A DNA stretch of 64,000 bases, from contig CM025856.1 in NCBI GenBank assembly GCA_003952965.2, positions 20,006,406 through 20,070,405 on the forward strand, in the 5' to 3' direction. Numbering within the stretch: position 1 is the first letter of the stretch; the number at the start of each line of letters is the position of its first letter. A program made the translations under genes and the position numbers. The stretch is from Morella rubra (lineage: Eukaryota > Streptophyta > Magnoliopsida > Fagales > Myricaceae). Of this stretch, positions 32,676 to 44,811 are shown piece by piece. The notes beneath the pieces were generated by a model. The model did not search any database, was not told the DNA's origin, and saw nothing but the letters and a program-made list of their open reading frames with translations.

Positions 32676-33345
32676 ACTAAAAGGGCATGCTTTCTTCCAC
32701 GGCTAAGGTTGATGCCTCTATTTTACGTTGGGTTCCATTCCTTCGAAAGAAAAGGCTAAGATTAGGTCCAATCAGCAGTTGTCTGAAAGTTACAGATAAG
32801 TCCACTAGATAAGGGAAGATATTAACTTATTAATAGTTCGAAATATAATATAATATGTCAAATTCAACTCTATTGGATTCCTGGCATCCAATAACCCTTT
32901 TTCCTATTTTAGCCATAGCTTTCCTTTTAAAATGAGACAAAACCACAAAGTTCCAGAGGTACCAAAAGCATCATTGGTGAACCTCAGACTCCGGTTGATC
33001 AACCAGAGGGTCTAGAAAATGCATCCCCAATCTTAGTATTGGTTATGTGCTATAAATATAGAGGTTTTTATACCAAGGTAATAAACAAGCAATTTGAATG
33101 GATTTTCAACCATCCATGACAGAATAGTATTACACCCATCACAACTTCATTGGAATATATACATATCTTCAATTACAAAAAGAATATAGGAGTATTGCAT
33201 ACTAACCCTACATAATCCGATGCTTGACCACTTGACCGCTTGACATAAGTATGAGCACGTTATCATTACTAAGACTACCGTGTAACAAAACACAAAAAAG
33301 ATTGACTAAGTAGCTTCAAGCTCAAGATTTCTCATGTTTCCTTTC

Positions 33346-35760
33346 TCAAGCTAGCACAGGATTCTTGACTGCTGATTTCCTGGTTGAATTACCCGAAAGC
33401 TTGAGATTTGTTAAAGCATCACTCAAAGCTTCAGCAGACTCTGATGCCTCTGCTTGTACTGCTACACTATCAATCCTAGTTTTGGAAATTTGAGCTTGAA
33501 GATTTTCACTTTCGACTTCCAACTCCAAGTTCTTTAATTCTTCTTCAATATCTTCATCTTCAACATCAATTTGGAGTGGAGTTGACTCTGCAACAGCCAC
33601 AGAAACCTTATTAGACAGAGGATCCAACAGAATTGCCTAGATAACAATGTGTTAAACCCAGAGAGAAAGAGGAGAGGGGAGAGAAAGTACCAAGAGCTTT
33701 TTCAACTTGCTTTTGCGACTCAATGCTTTCCTCAAGTTCTTGTAAACAAAATTCAACTTCCTCTACACTGATCTTATTTTCCTTTATTGCTTGAGCTCCA
33801 ATTTGGATGGCTTCTGAGACCTGCCAGCAGGAGACAACTCAAGATTTACGGCAGTTTAAAACTTCATGAGATGGCTCTGTCTTTGGACAGAACCTAACTT
33901 ATCAGGTTCACACAGTAAGAAAACTACTGAAACTATGAGAGCCTCGTTAGTTCTTGCATGGCCAAAGCTCATTTCTGTTCTACTTATACCATTAAAAAAA
34001 ATTTCAGCCTAGAATTTTTTTTTTTACCTTTTTCGTTGATTCTGCATTTGCAATAAGACTAAGGACTTCCTCCACCCTGTTCAAAAACATTGTACATTTG
34101 TCTCTACTCCCAGTGACTAGTTTTAACTCCCTTGCATATCGAAGTGCCATTTTCTTGTTTCCAGAACTCAAAGAAGCTAATGCTCGAGTTCCTTGACCTG
34201 CACAGAAAATGAATCTGAATTACATGACACAAGTCAACGAAACCCTCTTCCTTGACCAAGAAGGGGCACCTAAATTTTTCTAATTATTGGCACAATGTCA
34301 GGCAGCCAGGATGAATACAACAAATGATTGACTGACAGTGATCATATGACTATCTTAGGAAACTAGGGAACACATAAATTAATATTTGCTGGGAGTTAAA
34401 TGCACGTTGACCCATTATCAATTTTTTCGACCATTACAAAGGTGTTTACCAGTATCATCTATCTTAGGAAACTAGGGAACACATAAATTAATATTTGCTG
34501 GGAGTTAAATGCACGTTGACCCATTATCAATTTTTTCGACCATTACAAAGGTGTTTACCTACATCTAACTAAGAGCAACTGTTGATTATAATGGCTCCGA
34601 CCTAAAGCAAGAAATTTAAGTTCAGAGGTAGTTACACTTCACAACGTCGGTCAATCACTTTAAGTTGCTGCTGAAGTCTTTCTGATGTCGAAACTAAGTG
34701 CAGAACATCGTAATCCAAATTTGAGACGTTAGAAACTGGAACTGATGACAGTGAGACTTTTACACCCTGCAAAACTTCACAACATAATCACACATCCTGA
34801 GGCAAAAGCATCAAACCCTATAAGCTTTACCTCCAAATAACAACCTAAGAAAGAACTTAAACATGATTTCACCAGATGCTCACTGAAAATTCAAAACAAA
34901 AGACCAACATGGATATGCTACTACCTCTATAAATTCCTTCCGGCGGACTGAGAGGTAGCGTGCTTTCCCGGTCTCTGACAGGTGAGACAACACCGCAGAT
35001 GCTTCACCCGGACCTCCGCAAATGTCCTGAAACCTCCCCATGGTTACAATGCACGAACCCGTCCAGTGACTTTCACCCAGGTGTTTCACAACTTCAACAG
35101 CTCTTTCCTTAACAAACATGAAGAATTTAGCATTGATCCATGTATATCAGACTCCTAAAATGTAGATATATATACGCAGCATATAGACTACCCACACCTT
35201 CAAGAGAGTGGTAAGTACGAGGTGGTCCTGTAACAGAGCTGGTAAGGATGGTGATGCGGGTCTGATAAGAATCAAGTTCCTTCTGACTTTGCTCAAGAGA
35301 AGTGACAGTGTGCCACTGGTTTTCGGGTCCAGGAGATCACCCACCCGTACAATTTCGCCTTCACTGTACATTTCTAACTGCACCGACCACCCAACGAACC
35401 AGCATTAAGCAAAACAAATTTTAAGGAATATCAACAGTTTATAAATAATAATAATAAAAAAGATAGAAAAAAACAAACATACAAATAGTGTGAGGTGCAT
35501 AATCTCACCAAAACCTGGTCGAGGCATAAAGGGGTCAAGCCGCCGCGATTGAACCAATTATTTTTTACTTCGAGAGGGCGGATGATGAGAAGGCGGAGAT
35601 GGCGAGCGACGCTGAGAATCAGGTCCTTCCAGAACCGATATTTCGGTTCCCAGTCCGATCTCTGACCGCTAAATGCCTTGAACCGGGCCGTGGCCACCTC
35701 CTCATCGTCCCAATCGCCCACTTCCTCTCTTATGAATTCCCTCACCGTCCCCATCTCCAT
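33346..35760 (-). CDS. CHMP7-like SNF7-family ESCRT-III protein
   Basis: Seven exons on the minus strand: 35760-35509, 35377-35198, 35107-34925, 34766-34638, 34197-34028, 33820-33691 and 33636-33346. The start chosen is MEMGTVREF, matching the family start. Landmarks are EEVGDWDDEEVATARFKAFS, GQRSDWEPKYRFWKDLIL, KNNWFNRGGLTPLCLD in the N-terminal winged-helix-like part and, in the Snf7 coiled-coil part, ALASLSSGNKKMALRYAREL, NRVEEVLSLIANAESTKKV and KENKISVEEVEFCLQELEES. The acidic C-terminus has EDEDIEEELKNLELE, a MIM-like segment. Family members join ESCRT-III at endosomes and the nuclear envelope. Length about 410 residues fits plant CHMP7. It lies 670 bp upstream of the PPR gene on the same strand; no shared regulation is evident. 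Confidence 0.9.
34351..34559. repeat. Two identical 100-bp copies in intron 4 of the CHMP7-like gene
   Basis: The block TATCTTAGGAAACTAGGGAA ... GGTGTTTACC occurs at 34351-34450 and 34460-34559, separated by AGTATCATC. By eye the copies are identical. It lies within intron 4 (34637-34198) and does not touch a splice site. Identity means either a very recent tandem duplication or an assembly artefact. Confidence 0.92.
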
Positions 35761-35925
35761 TTCCCTCTTCAGCCCGGTCACCCACGAATCGCTTCTGTGT
35801 TTCTTGCGATCCAAAAGAGGGAACTTCAGCTTTCTACAGATCGACGTCGTTCCTTTGTACTCTTTATTAAGAGATTGGGCCTTTCGAACGGTTAAGGACG
35901 CCTCAAGAAATTGGGCTGCTTGCAA

Positions 35926-38900
35926 CTGTCGAAGTCGTTAGCCCAAAATATTTTTGGTTCTTTCATATGTAATTTCAATTCAGAGCATTTCAGTTGGACT
36001 AGGCCCAATATGACATGGGCTTGATATACAGCTTTTTTTTTTTTTTGCTCTTTTCTCTCTCTCGGGGGTCCAATATGGATTCTTTATGGCGTCCATCTCT
36101 ATGTCTCATGTTTATTTGGGTTGAAAATTTTGGGCCAAGCTGAGAGCTGGGCCCACAGAGAATAAAAGCTATATATTTGATTTTTTTGGGCTTGCATACC
36201 TCTTAAGTCTTTAGCCCCAAGTGATTTTTGTTTTTATTTTGAAGGAAAGGAGTTCTACGAAATACGTCAAATTGACCCAATGAATACGTAATCAAATTGG
36301 GATATTTTGATTGGTTCAATCCACGAGGATATATATGTACTTAACTCTTGACAGTTGACGTCACTGTCTGTAAGGAAATCGTTCGTGCCCCAGGTGAGAT
36401 AAATGCCTAAGGCCTCTTAATTAGAACGGCTAAGGTTATATATTATATAGTAAAATTAAAATTTTCTTATATTATAATAAAATTAAAATTTAGAGGAAGA
36501 AAAAGAAAGTTTAAAATTCTTTATATAAAGCTTAATGAAATGCCTATAAAATAAGAATATCTAAAAATTATTTTATAAAATTTAAAATTTAAAATAAAAA
36601 ACATTCTCTTTTCAAAATAATAGCACTGTTAAAGTTAATTTTCAAAATAATCATCATTCACAATCAATTCTTGGCTCCTAAAACCTAGAACCACAACAGC
36701 CTATCACAGCTACTTTTATTGCTAATTAAATTATTAAACAATTAAATTCTATTTTATTGCTAATTAAGTTCTTAAACAATTAAATTCTAACATCATTTTT
36801 TTAAGCACACCAATATCTAATTACGTAATTTTTATGACTTGCTGAGGCCCCAAAAATATTGAGCCGTCGTGTATGCAATGCCTCCAGTAGGCACCCATGT
36901 TAACTACGCCTATGTTCACTAAACAAAATTTTTAATCTCTAAAATTTTATTATTATTATAAAAATTTCTTTCTCCTTACTTTTTCATTAACTCTCGTCAC
37001 TTTTTTTTTTTCACTTTTTTACTATCTTTTATAAACTTTTTCACTCTTTCTCCTCACTTTTTCACTAACTTCCATACTTAAAATTTTAATCACCCCAAAA
37101 TTTTATCACTCAAGCCTTGTACTCTTTCAGTTTCAATTTAGAAAAAAAAAAAAAAGTACTCTTTCAGTTTCAGTGTCACGACTCACGAGCTTCATTTTAC
37201 ATGTTCTAACTCAACTTTTTTCTCTTCTTACAATATATATGCAGGCCGGCCGCATGCAAACTCTCGTTTTAGGCCAATTGTTATTGGGCCAATAGCACTA
37301 GCTTTTTTGCCGACTAATTCGCCTCGCGGTCTACCCGCTTGTGTTCGTCTTTGGTCTTGCGCGCTGATTTCGTTTAGGCGTATTTTGCCTACGCCATGAA
37401 CGTCTTTCCATTGATAGCCAGACACGACAACGTACGGCCTTCATCACGGCCTAGCTGGTGCTAATTGCATGCGACAGAGCTTGCCCTGCCGCTAATTTAA
37501 CGTATCTTTATTCGCACAGAAACATTGAGACGGGCGTCAATTAAGAAATGCAACGGAAATGATCAGCCCCTGCAATTACTGCAAGTTTCAGTACTGAACT
37601 CTGTTTACCAAATGGCATGCGTAATAGTTCAATATTAGCGTTGCTTTCAAGCTCCAAACCCTTGATAGAATAAGCCTTTTCACATAGCCATGTGCCCAAA
37701 CTATGATTAAAACATGTTATTCGAGAATTCCGTTGATTGGGATATGCCGTTCATGGAAAGATTAGCATTTTTGCAAGTAAAGTGAAGGAAGCCTGTCAAA
37801 CATGATGGACAGTTTTCTTATATATTTTTGGGTGGTCCATTGGGGGGAGTCTGTCAAACTGGCCTATGGTTTACACAACGGGGAGTAGCTTCAAGATCCC
37901 TCTAGCTGAAATGACAGTTTTGATGGAAATCTATTAAGGAAGCTCTAATGGGCGTAGGACACACACTGTGGCAGAATCATGGGCTGATTAGACAAGGTGA
38001 GAACACAACCGAATCTCAAGAGTATGTGAAAGGAAATATAATTATTGTTCATTACGGGGTCTAATTGCTTTCCAAAAATGTGAAGTCAATGATGTAATCT
38101 GTGATGAAAGTTGACAATCATTTCCCTCTGGAAAGCAAAAGGTGGGGGTGGAGGGGGTGAAAAATTTCAAACTCCAGGGGGACAAGATGAGCATTTTAAC
38201 TCGACAAGGCTTTCATAAACTTTGAAAAAGCTTTTTGATCATTGATGGGGTTAAAGGTAATTAGCCCTTCTAGTAATGCCGTGTTCCTTCTTATTGAAGT
38301 CAACTTGCCACAATCATGATTTTTTTCCTGTCTCTTGAAATGTTTTAAGCTAATTAATTAATTAATAATCAAAAGTTATAATATCCCTTGTGTCTGCTCT
38401 AAACTAAATCTGTTTATTCCATTCCTGGAGAGCAAAAGCAACACGCGAGTTTTTCCTAAAATTGGCCTACGGATCTCTGTAACATTAACTGTTCACGATT
38501 TTCACGTGGTGGGTTTAGGATTTGAGCCAATATATACTTGATGTCTAATCGCAGACCTCTGTACCATCGTTTTCTCTTGATTTGCAGAAAGAGATTTTAG
38601 TTTAATTTTGTTTCTTCGAGTGCTGATGTGTTTTATTGTCTCAATTATGCTAGTTTCGATATAATCCTTTTATTACTTTCAATAGATTTCTTATATTATG
38701 GAAAAAAAAAAAAACAAAAAAAATACCCTTTTTCTTAAAAATTTACACTAACTGAACCACCGTCTTTGAAAAGTGACTAACTCGGAAGATATGAACACTT
38801 GTAATTATAACAAAAGATCAGTTGCTTTGCTAATTATGATGGCAAATAGTAGTAGGGTTGATCTGGAGGCTTTTAATTTACTCGGTGGTAATTAATACTT

Positions 38901-40560
38901 TGAAATAATAACAGCACCCAATCAGATTCTTTGAATATTAATTAGCCAAAGTTAAGGGTATGATTCGATTAGTTATAGTTTTTAAGGAAAGGGTAAGCAA
39001 AAATTGACATATGCATGTGCTCCTGTTATCTCTTTGGTTTTAGTTGGGACCTTGTTAAGTGGGATACATTAAGGGTCATCTCGAATAGACCCTTCTTAGT
39101 GCTAGTCCTATTAGCACTCCAAGGAACATGGTGTGCTTCCTAAAAAAAATAGTCGTGGGACATGGGGATGTCGATCTTCAGCCGTTAACATCAAACTCGA
39201 TATATCCTATCAGCATCTGCGAGAGATCGATGGAAGCTGTCCAGAAGCAGTGCCGAAATTATTAGCAAATTTAATGAGAGCTTAGCACAATGGTCTAATC
39301 CCATTATCCCAAAGTGATGGTTGATCTTTCTTGTCAATTGGTTGTCATGCATCCTTTTTGGAAAGGGATGGATTAAAGAGAGATAATGAGGTGAGGCAGG
39401 CAGTGGCCTCTTCCTTGTTTCAAGGACATATCGATTATGCCACTTGAGATTTCAAACAACCAGTTGATTAGAATCTTCACAAATCGTTATCTTTCTGAAC
39501 TTGGTTCACTAATATCCCATCATCATCTCCTCATACGATATGACATCTATCTATCTGCAGATTTCTTTTTCTTTTTTTTTCTCTCCTGCAAATTTTGATT
39601 TTCCCAACAAATCTGTTCTCTTTCTTTAAGTCTTTTCCCTGCACAACTCTGATTATGCCGAATGATTTTCAGTCTTATGTATTTTCAAAGAGAAATCGGA
39701 CGGTCTAGATTTGCTCAGTCTAATTCTCCTCGATCGGGGCGTCGAGTACTGTTGGATCTACTGAGTTTGTTGTGGGCGCAGTAGTGCCTTAAAATGGCTA
39801 ATTAAGGTATCAAATCAGTCGGCTAATTATGGGGACGAAACTCACTCGAAAACCCATGCAAAGGTGGGCCAGGGTCTTCTTAAAAGAATTAAGAAAGTGC
39901 ATGCATCAACTAGAATACACCAGTAGATCATGACTACATCAGTATGTAAATTGAGTACTCTACGTTGTGAATATATACAAGCTGTGTGCTAATTGTATCA
40001 AACAAATTGGTCAAGTACCCTAACACTCTCTCTCTCTCTCTCTCTCTTGCAGTCAGAACTATATATATATATATATTAATCCGACATGCATGAAATGGAA
40101 ATACTGAAACAAGAGAATTATATGACATTAATTCGCGGCCAATTTATACATGCAATTTCGTTACCTTTTGAGAGGAGAATATTTAATAATACTTAATGGC
40201 AAGGCTTTAAAACTGACACAAAATGGATATTCAATCAGAACTTAAAACTTATTAACACAATATTTAATTAATGGTAAGGCCTAAAATTTGACAATTCAGT
40301 TTGAAAAGATGATTGAAGATTTAGGATATAGAATCATGATTCAAAAGGTAATAGAATTCACTTCTACAATTGTTTTAGTCAAGTATGCCTAAGCTGGCTC
40401 GGATTTCGGTTAAGAAAAAAAAAAAAAAAGTAAGATGCTCATATAAATATTTTTCCTTTATTTTTCTCTTGAAGCATATGCAAAAGTAGATTATTAAGAT
40501 ATCATAGAATTTTATTAATCAAATGGTTCATGTTAGAACATACCATAGAGGTTAAATCTT
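35926..40560. other. Intergenic DNA upstream of the CHMP7-like gene
   Basis: No gene is supported in 4.6 kb. Composition is AT-rich, with a T/A-biased tract at 36430-37120. A GC-richer island at 37225-37440 contains CGCCTCGCGGTCTACCCGC and ends in GCCGGCCGCATGC-type text, but neither strand gives a recognisable protein. A (CT)n tract at 40025-40048 sits beside a (TA)n tract at 40061-40078. Confidence 0.5.
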
Positions 40561-43500
40561 CATAATTTGTGGTGTAGAAATGTTCGTTCTCAAAGAAAAA
40601 CGAAAACCGAAAACTTTCCTAATGACGCTTGTGGTCCACCACGTTTGGCATCAACTCCATGCATTTTGTGGTGCGGGTCCGAATATTTAAAAAAAAAAAA
40701 GCACTTAAACTTTTCACATAACACGTGTCAAACGGAGACCCACCAGCAAACTCATAGAGGCCGTTCTCCATCAATGGGTTCTGGGTCCCCATCATGTCCT
40801 TATAACTTGGGTGATGGCCATGATGATGTTGTAGCGCAATCAAGCAGAGTAAGCACTGTTTCGTCGCTACTGCAGAGAGGAGAAAGCTAGTGGGAGCCAC
40901 CAAAGACCAAAGGTATTCATTCCCAGCCACCAACGGGAGGTCGACAGCGAATGCCGTATTGGGGAGAGTTTTTTTGGGGGGCAATCTCGTACTCTCGTGC
41001 AATCATAAATACCGTTACCGTTTCTCTCGTGGGGGCTTCGGGTACAGTTAGTCCAACAGCCCCATCTGTGGTTTTTAACATCGACGTTTTTTTCGCAACC
41101 GTTTTTAACATGGAGGGTTTCTAAATCAAAGTACATCGTTTTCAATTGTCTGCATGGCTTCTGAATTCAACGATTGCACTAGAATTAATTAATTACCAAA
41201 ATTTTGAAAAATAAAAAAGTATACTTTACTTTCTTGAACTATAAAATATATTATAATTTATTCCCAAAATTATTAAATTTGACATTATTTTTTTTTTTTT
41301 TTGGGTAAGTAACATACATATCATATTTCAAACTATTAATAAGTTAATATTTTACCCTTGGCTAAGATCTTACCATTACAGTCAATAAAAATTACACCAC
41401 ATAACATAATTTGATTGCGATTTGTTAAGTTTAGTATAGTTTATGGTGTAAATTGTAAAAATATAGCAATTAGAACTTGAAAAATATAATTTTAATTTAA
41501 TTTTATATTATATATAAGTAAAAAACACATATAATAGGGATATTCTTCCTGCATCAGTCATGAGTGAATAGGGCTGTGCTTATAATTTCTTTAGTTTCTG
41601 TGTCAAAAGAATTCAAATCTAACCAATAAGATATTTTGGGTTGCTCCAAGTTCAGTACATATTTTACTAACTATTTTACACTAAATTTTTGGTTGACTCT
41701 GAAGCAAAAAAGTTTAACCTAGGAAACTCCACTTAAACAGATTATTATTATTATTATTATTTGTATTAGAAGTCAAAAAGACTCGTCATTGCAACAGCTG
41801 TCACAAACTAATTTAAAAAGTAAAAACTATAAAGAATTCTCTGTCAGTAGATCAAGAGGCAGTAGAAAGTAGGAGACTTTGGCAAAGTCATAATTACAAT
41901 AATGACAGACAAAGTGCAGTTATCAACGAAGGATATGTTATATTAACAGAACAAATGGCGATAAAAGAGTGAGTGGAATCGGTTAAAAATCGGGGTTTGC
42001 CGACAATCACTGTTCCAATAATGTGTTGTTAAAAGCTGCAGCTACTTTTTCAGATGGCTCTAGCTACTGCTCTCGCTCTTGTAATCCCACAAATAAACTA
42101 AAGCTAGAAAATGAACTGTCACCCCCCCGCCCTCTTCTGCACTTTCTGGAAACCATTGCAGTCACTCGATTGTGTTCGGGGAAAGGAGGGTTTGTTCTTG
42201 AAGGGCGAGAAAAAAAAAAGTGACACTTTTGATCTTGTCCAGAACCTGTGGGTTCATCTCGATATTAATGCTTTGGAGGCCGGAGTTTATAATTAACTAT
42301 AATTGTTGTACGTACCAAATGAGCCATGCATCGCGTCAGCACTTATTCATCATGGGGCCCCACGCATGGTCGACTGATTGATCTAAGTCCCAGTTAAAAT
42401 TTAGACCATTCTTGAGGTTGGTCCTACATGAGCTGCCCAAAATGTCAAGGGGGATATTGAATAGTACAGATTTGCTTTGCTTGTATTGTATGGCTCTCCC
42501 TGCTAGCTTTTCCTCAACTTTTCCCATACTTTTTATGGCGATGTCTTGGGAGTCTCCTGGTGTACGTAGTAGTACTAGACCTGCAGAATTTAACATTTTG
42601 TCTAGGACGGTGAATTTAAGTCTTGTTGTCACATTAGCACACTAATTGGTTTGAGTCTTTTGGGGCCTCACTTTGACTTGGGAGACAATTGAGATGATCT
42701 CCACTTTCATTTGCTTTCATATGATCCTTGTTTTTTGCGCCCGTAGGTCCTTAATTTAGAACTGGTGATCTGCGTTTCGAGTCGAGACGGCCGGGAAGAT
42801 GGTTTAGGATTATGGCATGAATGCTTATTTTTTTGACAGCTTAAAACTGTTAGAAAAATGTGTATTGGAAACACTTTAATTATCTTAGGCTTGAAATCTA
42901 AGAATTCCCATATTGTTGTTTGGTAACAAGCACAGATGTTAATTAATCACAGAAATTTTCGGACATCCCAAACACAGATTAGCTATTTGTCCAGTACTGA
43001 GGCAACTCCAGGAAATGACTTATACCCAGTTCTACCTACTGCTCCTGGAAACACAGGTTGCTTTATTTATTTCAGGTTGTACTCGCGGCCTCTAGTCATG
43101 TCCCTTGAATTGTTGCCCTATACTGGTTGACTCCCTTTGCGTTATTTGAGTACCTTTTCAGAGATGCATGCATGATAAGAAACCTGAAAGAAAGAGGTGA
43201 AAGAAAAATAGAAAGGGAATGGATTGGCGTCTTTGGTTGAGAAGATATTGTATTCGTCTGCCCTAGCAGCATGGACGAATTAGTACTGTTCCATTTTCCC
43301 CTATGCTAGCTTGCAATTGTACTTCCCTTTTTGTCATTACAGTCGATTCTCCATAGGGACAAGATGATTAAGGGCATGGCCCTGTGGTGGGGTCTAACTG
43401 GACTAGAAACACAAATTCATAGAGCCCACCCCAGTACCCCAACCCTATATATCTATCATCTCATTTATGATACTTCATTTTATTTTGCCCCTTGTGGGGA

Positions 43501-44040
43501 TAAGCATGAAAGTGGGCAGAGCTAGCTAAATCTCTGATGTGGTCTGATTTCAATAGGCTCAATCCCCATTGGCCATTAGTCCAGCTCAGCCACCTGAGGG
43601 GTCATACATATATATTATGCACCGAATACATAAATTTGAATCAGAACAGATCCGATGATCATTAGCCAGCACACCCGTGCAAGCAGTGAACCAAGACAAC
43701 CGAAAGTTCAGAGCCACACTTATATATGGTTGAGTCTTGATGTCATTCTCGACACCCCGGGCGGTAGGCCATGGCCTAATCTCTGAGTCAAAACTGCCCC
43801 CACTGCTCAAATATTCACTTGAAGTTTTCAAATAGATCGATCTGTGGTCTCTTGGGAACTCAGAGGCGGTTTGTTTCCTTTCCTTAAGTACGTACTCTCA
43901 AATAGGGGATGGTCTTGGTTCTTTTAGCAAAGCGCATGTCACTATAAATTTCGGACTCCCTCTACCCCAATGTATATTAATGTAGCATTTGCCAATACCT
44001 GTTTTGACAGCTCTAATTCCCCCACCGGCCTCTACCACCC
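40561..44040. other. Intergenic DNA, no supported gene
   Basis: The part from 40567 to 41110 is GC-richer than its neighbours and holds overlapping frames on both strands, plus an ACACGTGTCA G-box-like site near 40720, but no family motif. The rest is AT-rich; ATTATTATTATTATT occurs at about 41743-41760. Confidence 0.4.
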
Positions 44041-44049
44041 ATACTTGTT

Positions 44050-44320
44050 CTGCAATATTATGGTCATCATTTATATGATCACGATTACAGCAACTTACAA
44101 TTAGATATTCTGGAAGAAGATTAAATTCCATCCAATCGGGATTAGATGTGCTGAAATTTAATCTTAGCCATTCATTTGGACTCATCTGAATTTAACCTGT
44201 CTGGATGGAATCATTTTCCTATTTTATTATGCAATATGATTATCATTTCTATGATCACGTTACAGCAACTCACAAGATATATGTCCTGGTTAACAAAATG
44301 AAATTCCATCTAACCACTTT
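44050..44320. repeat. Diverged direct repeat, about 175 bp apart
   Basis: GCAATATTATGGTCATCATTT (first 20 bases at about 44051), then TATGATCACGATTACAGCAA and AAATTCCATCCAATC, recurs at about 44229 as GCAATATGATTATCATTTCT, TATGATCACGTTACAGCAAC and AAATTCCATCTAACC. It is a short intergenic tandem duplication with no coding potential. Confidence 0.7.
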
Positions 44321-44787
44321 CTAAAGAAACAAAACGCCAAGAAAATGATGATACTTTTGATGATTTGTTCTATTAATAAATCATTTTTAGTTCTGGGTTT
44401 GAAGCGGGAGAACGTCTAAATGAGTTGCAATGGAACTGTACAAATCATTGCCAACCGGCAGAACAAACTTTAGGGTAGCATTAGCATTTGTTTAAACCAA
44501 ACCATGTAGACAACAGTTGACTGGAGGAAACATCACATGTGCTTGCATATGATAAGCTCACGGGAGTATATGATGAGGGTATGGAGATTATATTAACAAG
44601 TATCTCTTTTGGATGTTCTTATTGTTTAATAATTGGCAGTATTATATTTGGATGTGTGAACTGGGACATTGCTATAAGGTCAAGAATGCCTCATCATGGT
44701 TCCACAAGGAGACAAACCATAATACGAAAACGAAAGATGTCTTCTTCTGATCTTTCTCCTTGGAGTTTCCTCGAAAGTGTTCGGGAT

Positions 44788-44811
44788 ATATATATATATA
44801 TATATATATAC
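44788..44811. repeat. (TA)n microsatellite
   Basis: About 12 TA units. Similar (TA)n runs of 8-13 units occur at about 22628-22649, 40061-40077, 45375-45393, 45891-45911, 46294-46317 and 46653-46669. Their density between 44.7 and 46.7 kb is high. Confidence 0.9.

Noticed and set aside
37228-37425. Minus-strand 65-codon frame in a GC-richer island
   Set aside because: A weak resemblance to repeat-derived protein could not be supported by any defined motif.
40567-41145. Overlapping frames on both strands in a GC-richer patch
   Set aside because: No recognisable domain, no splice structure, and both strands are equally open; probably compositional.
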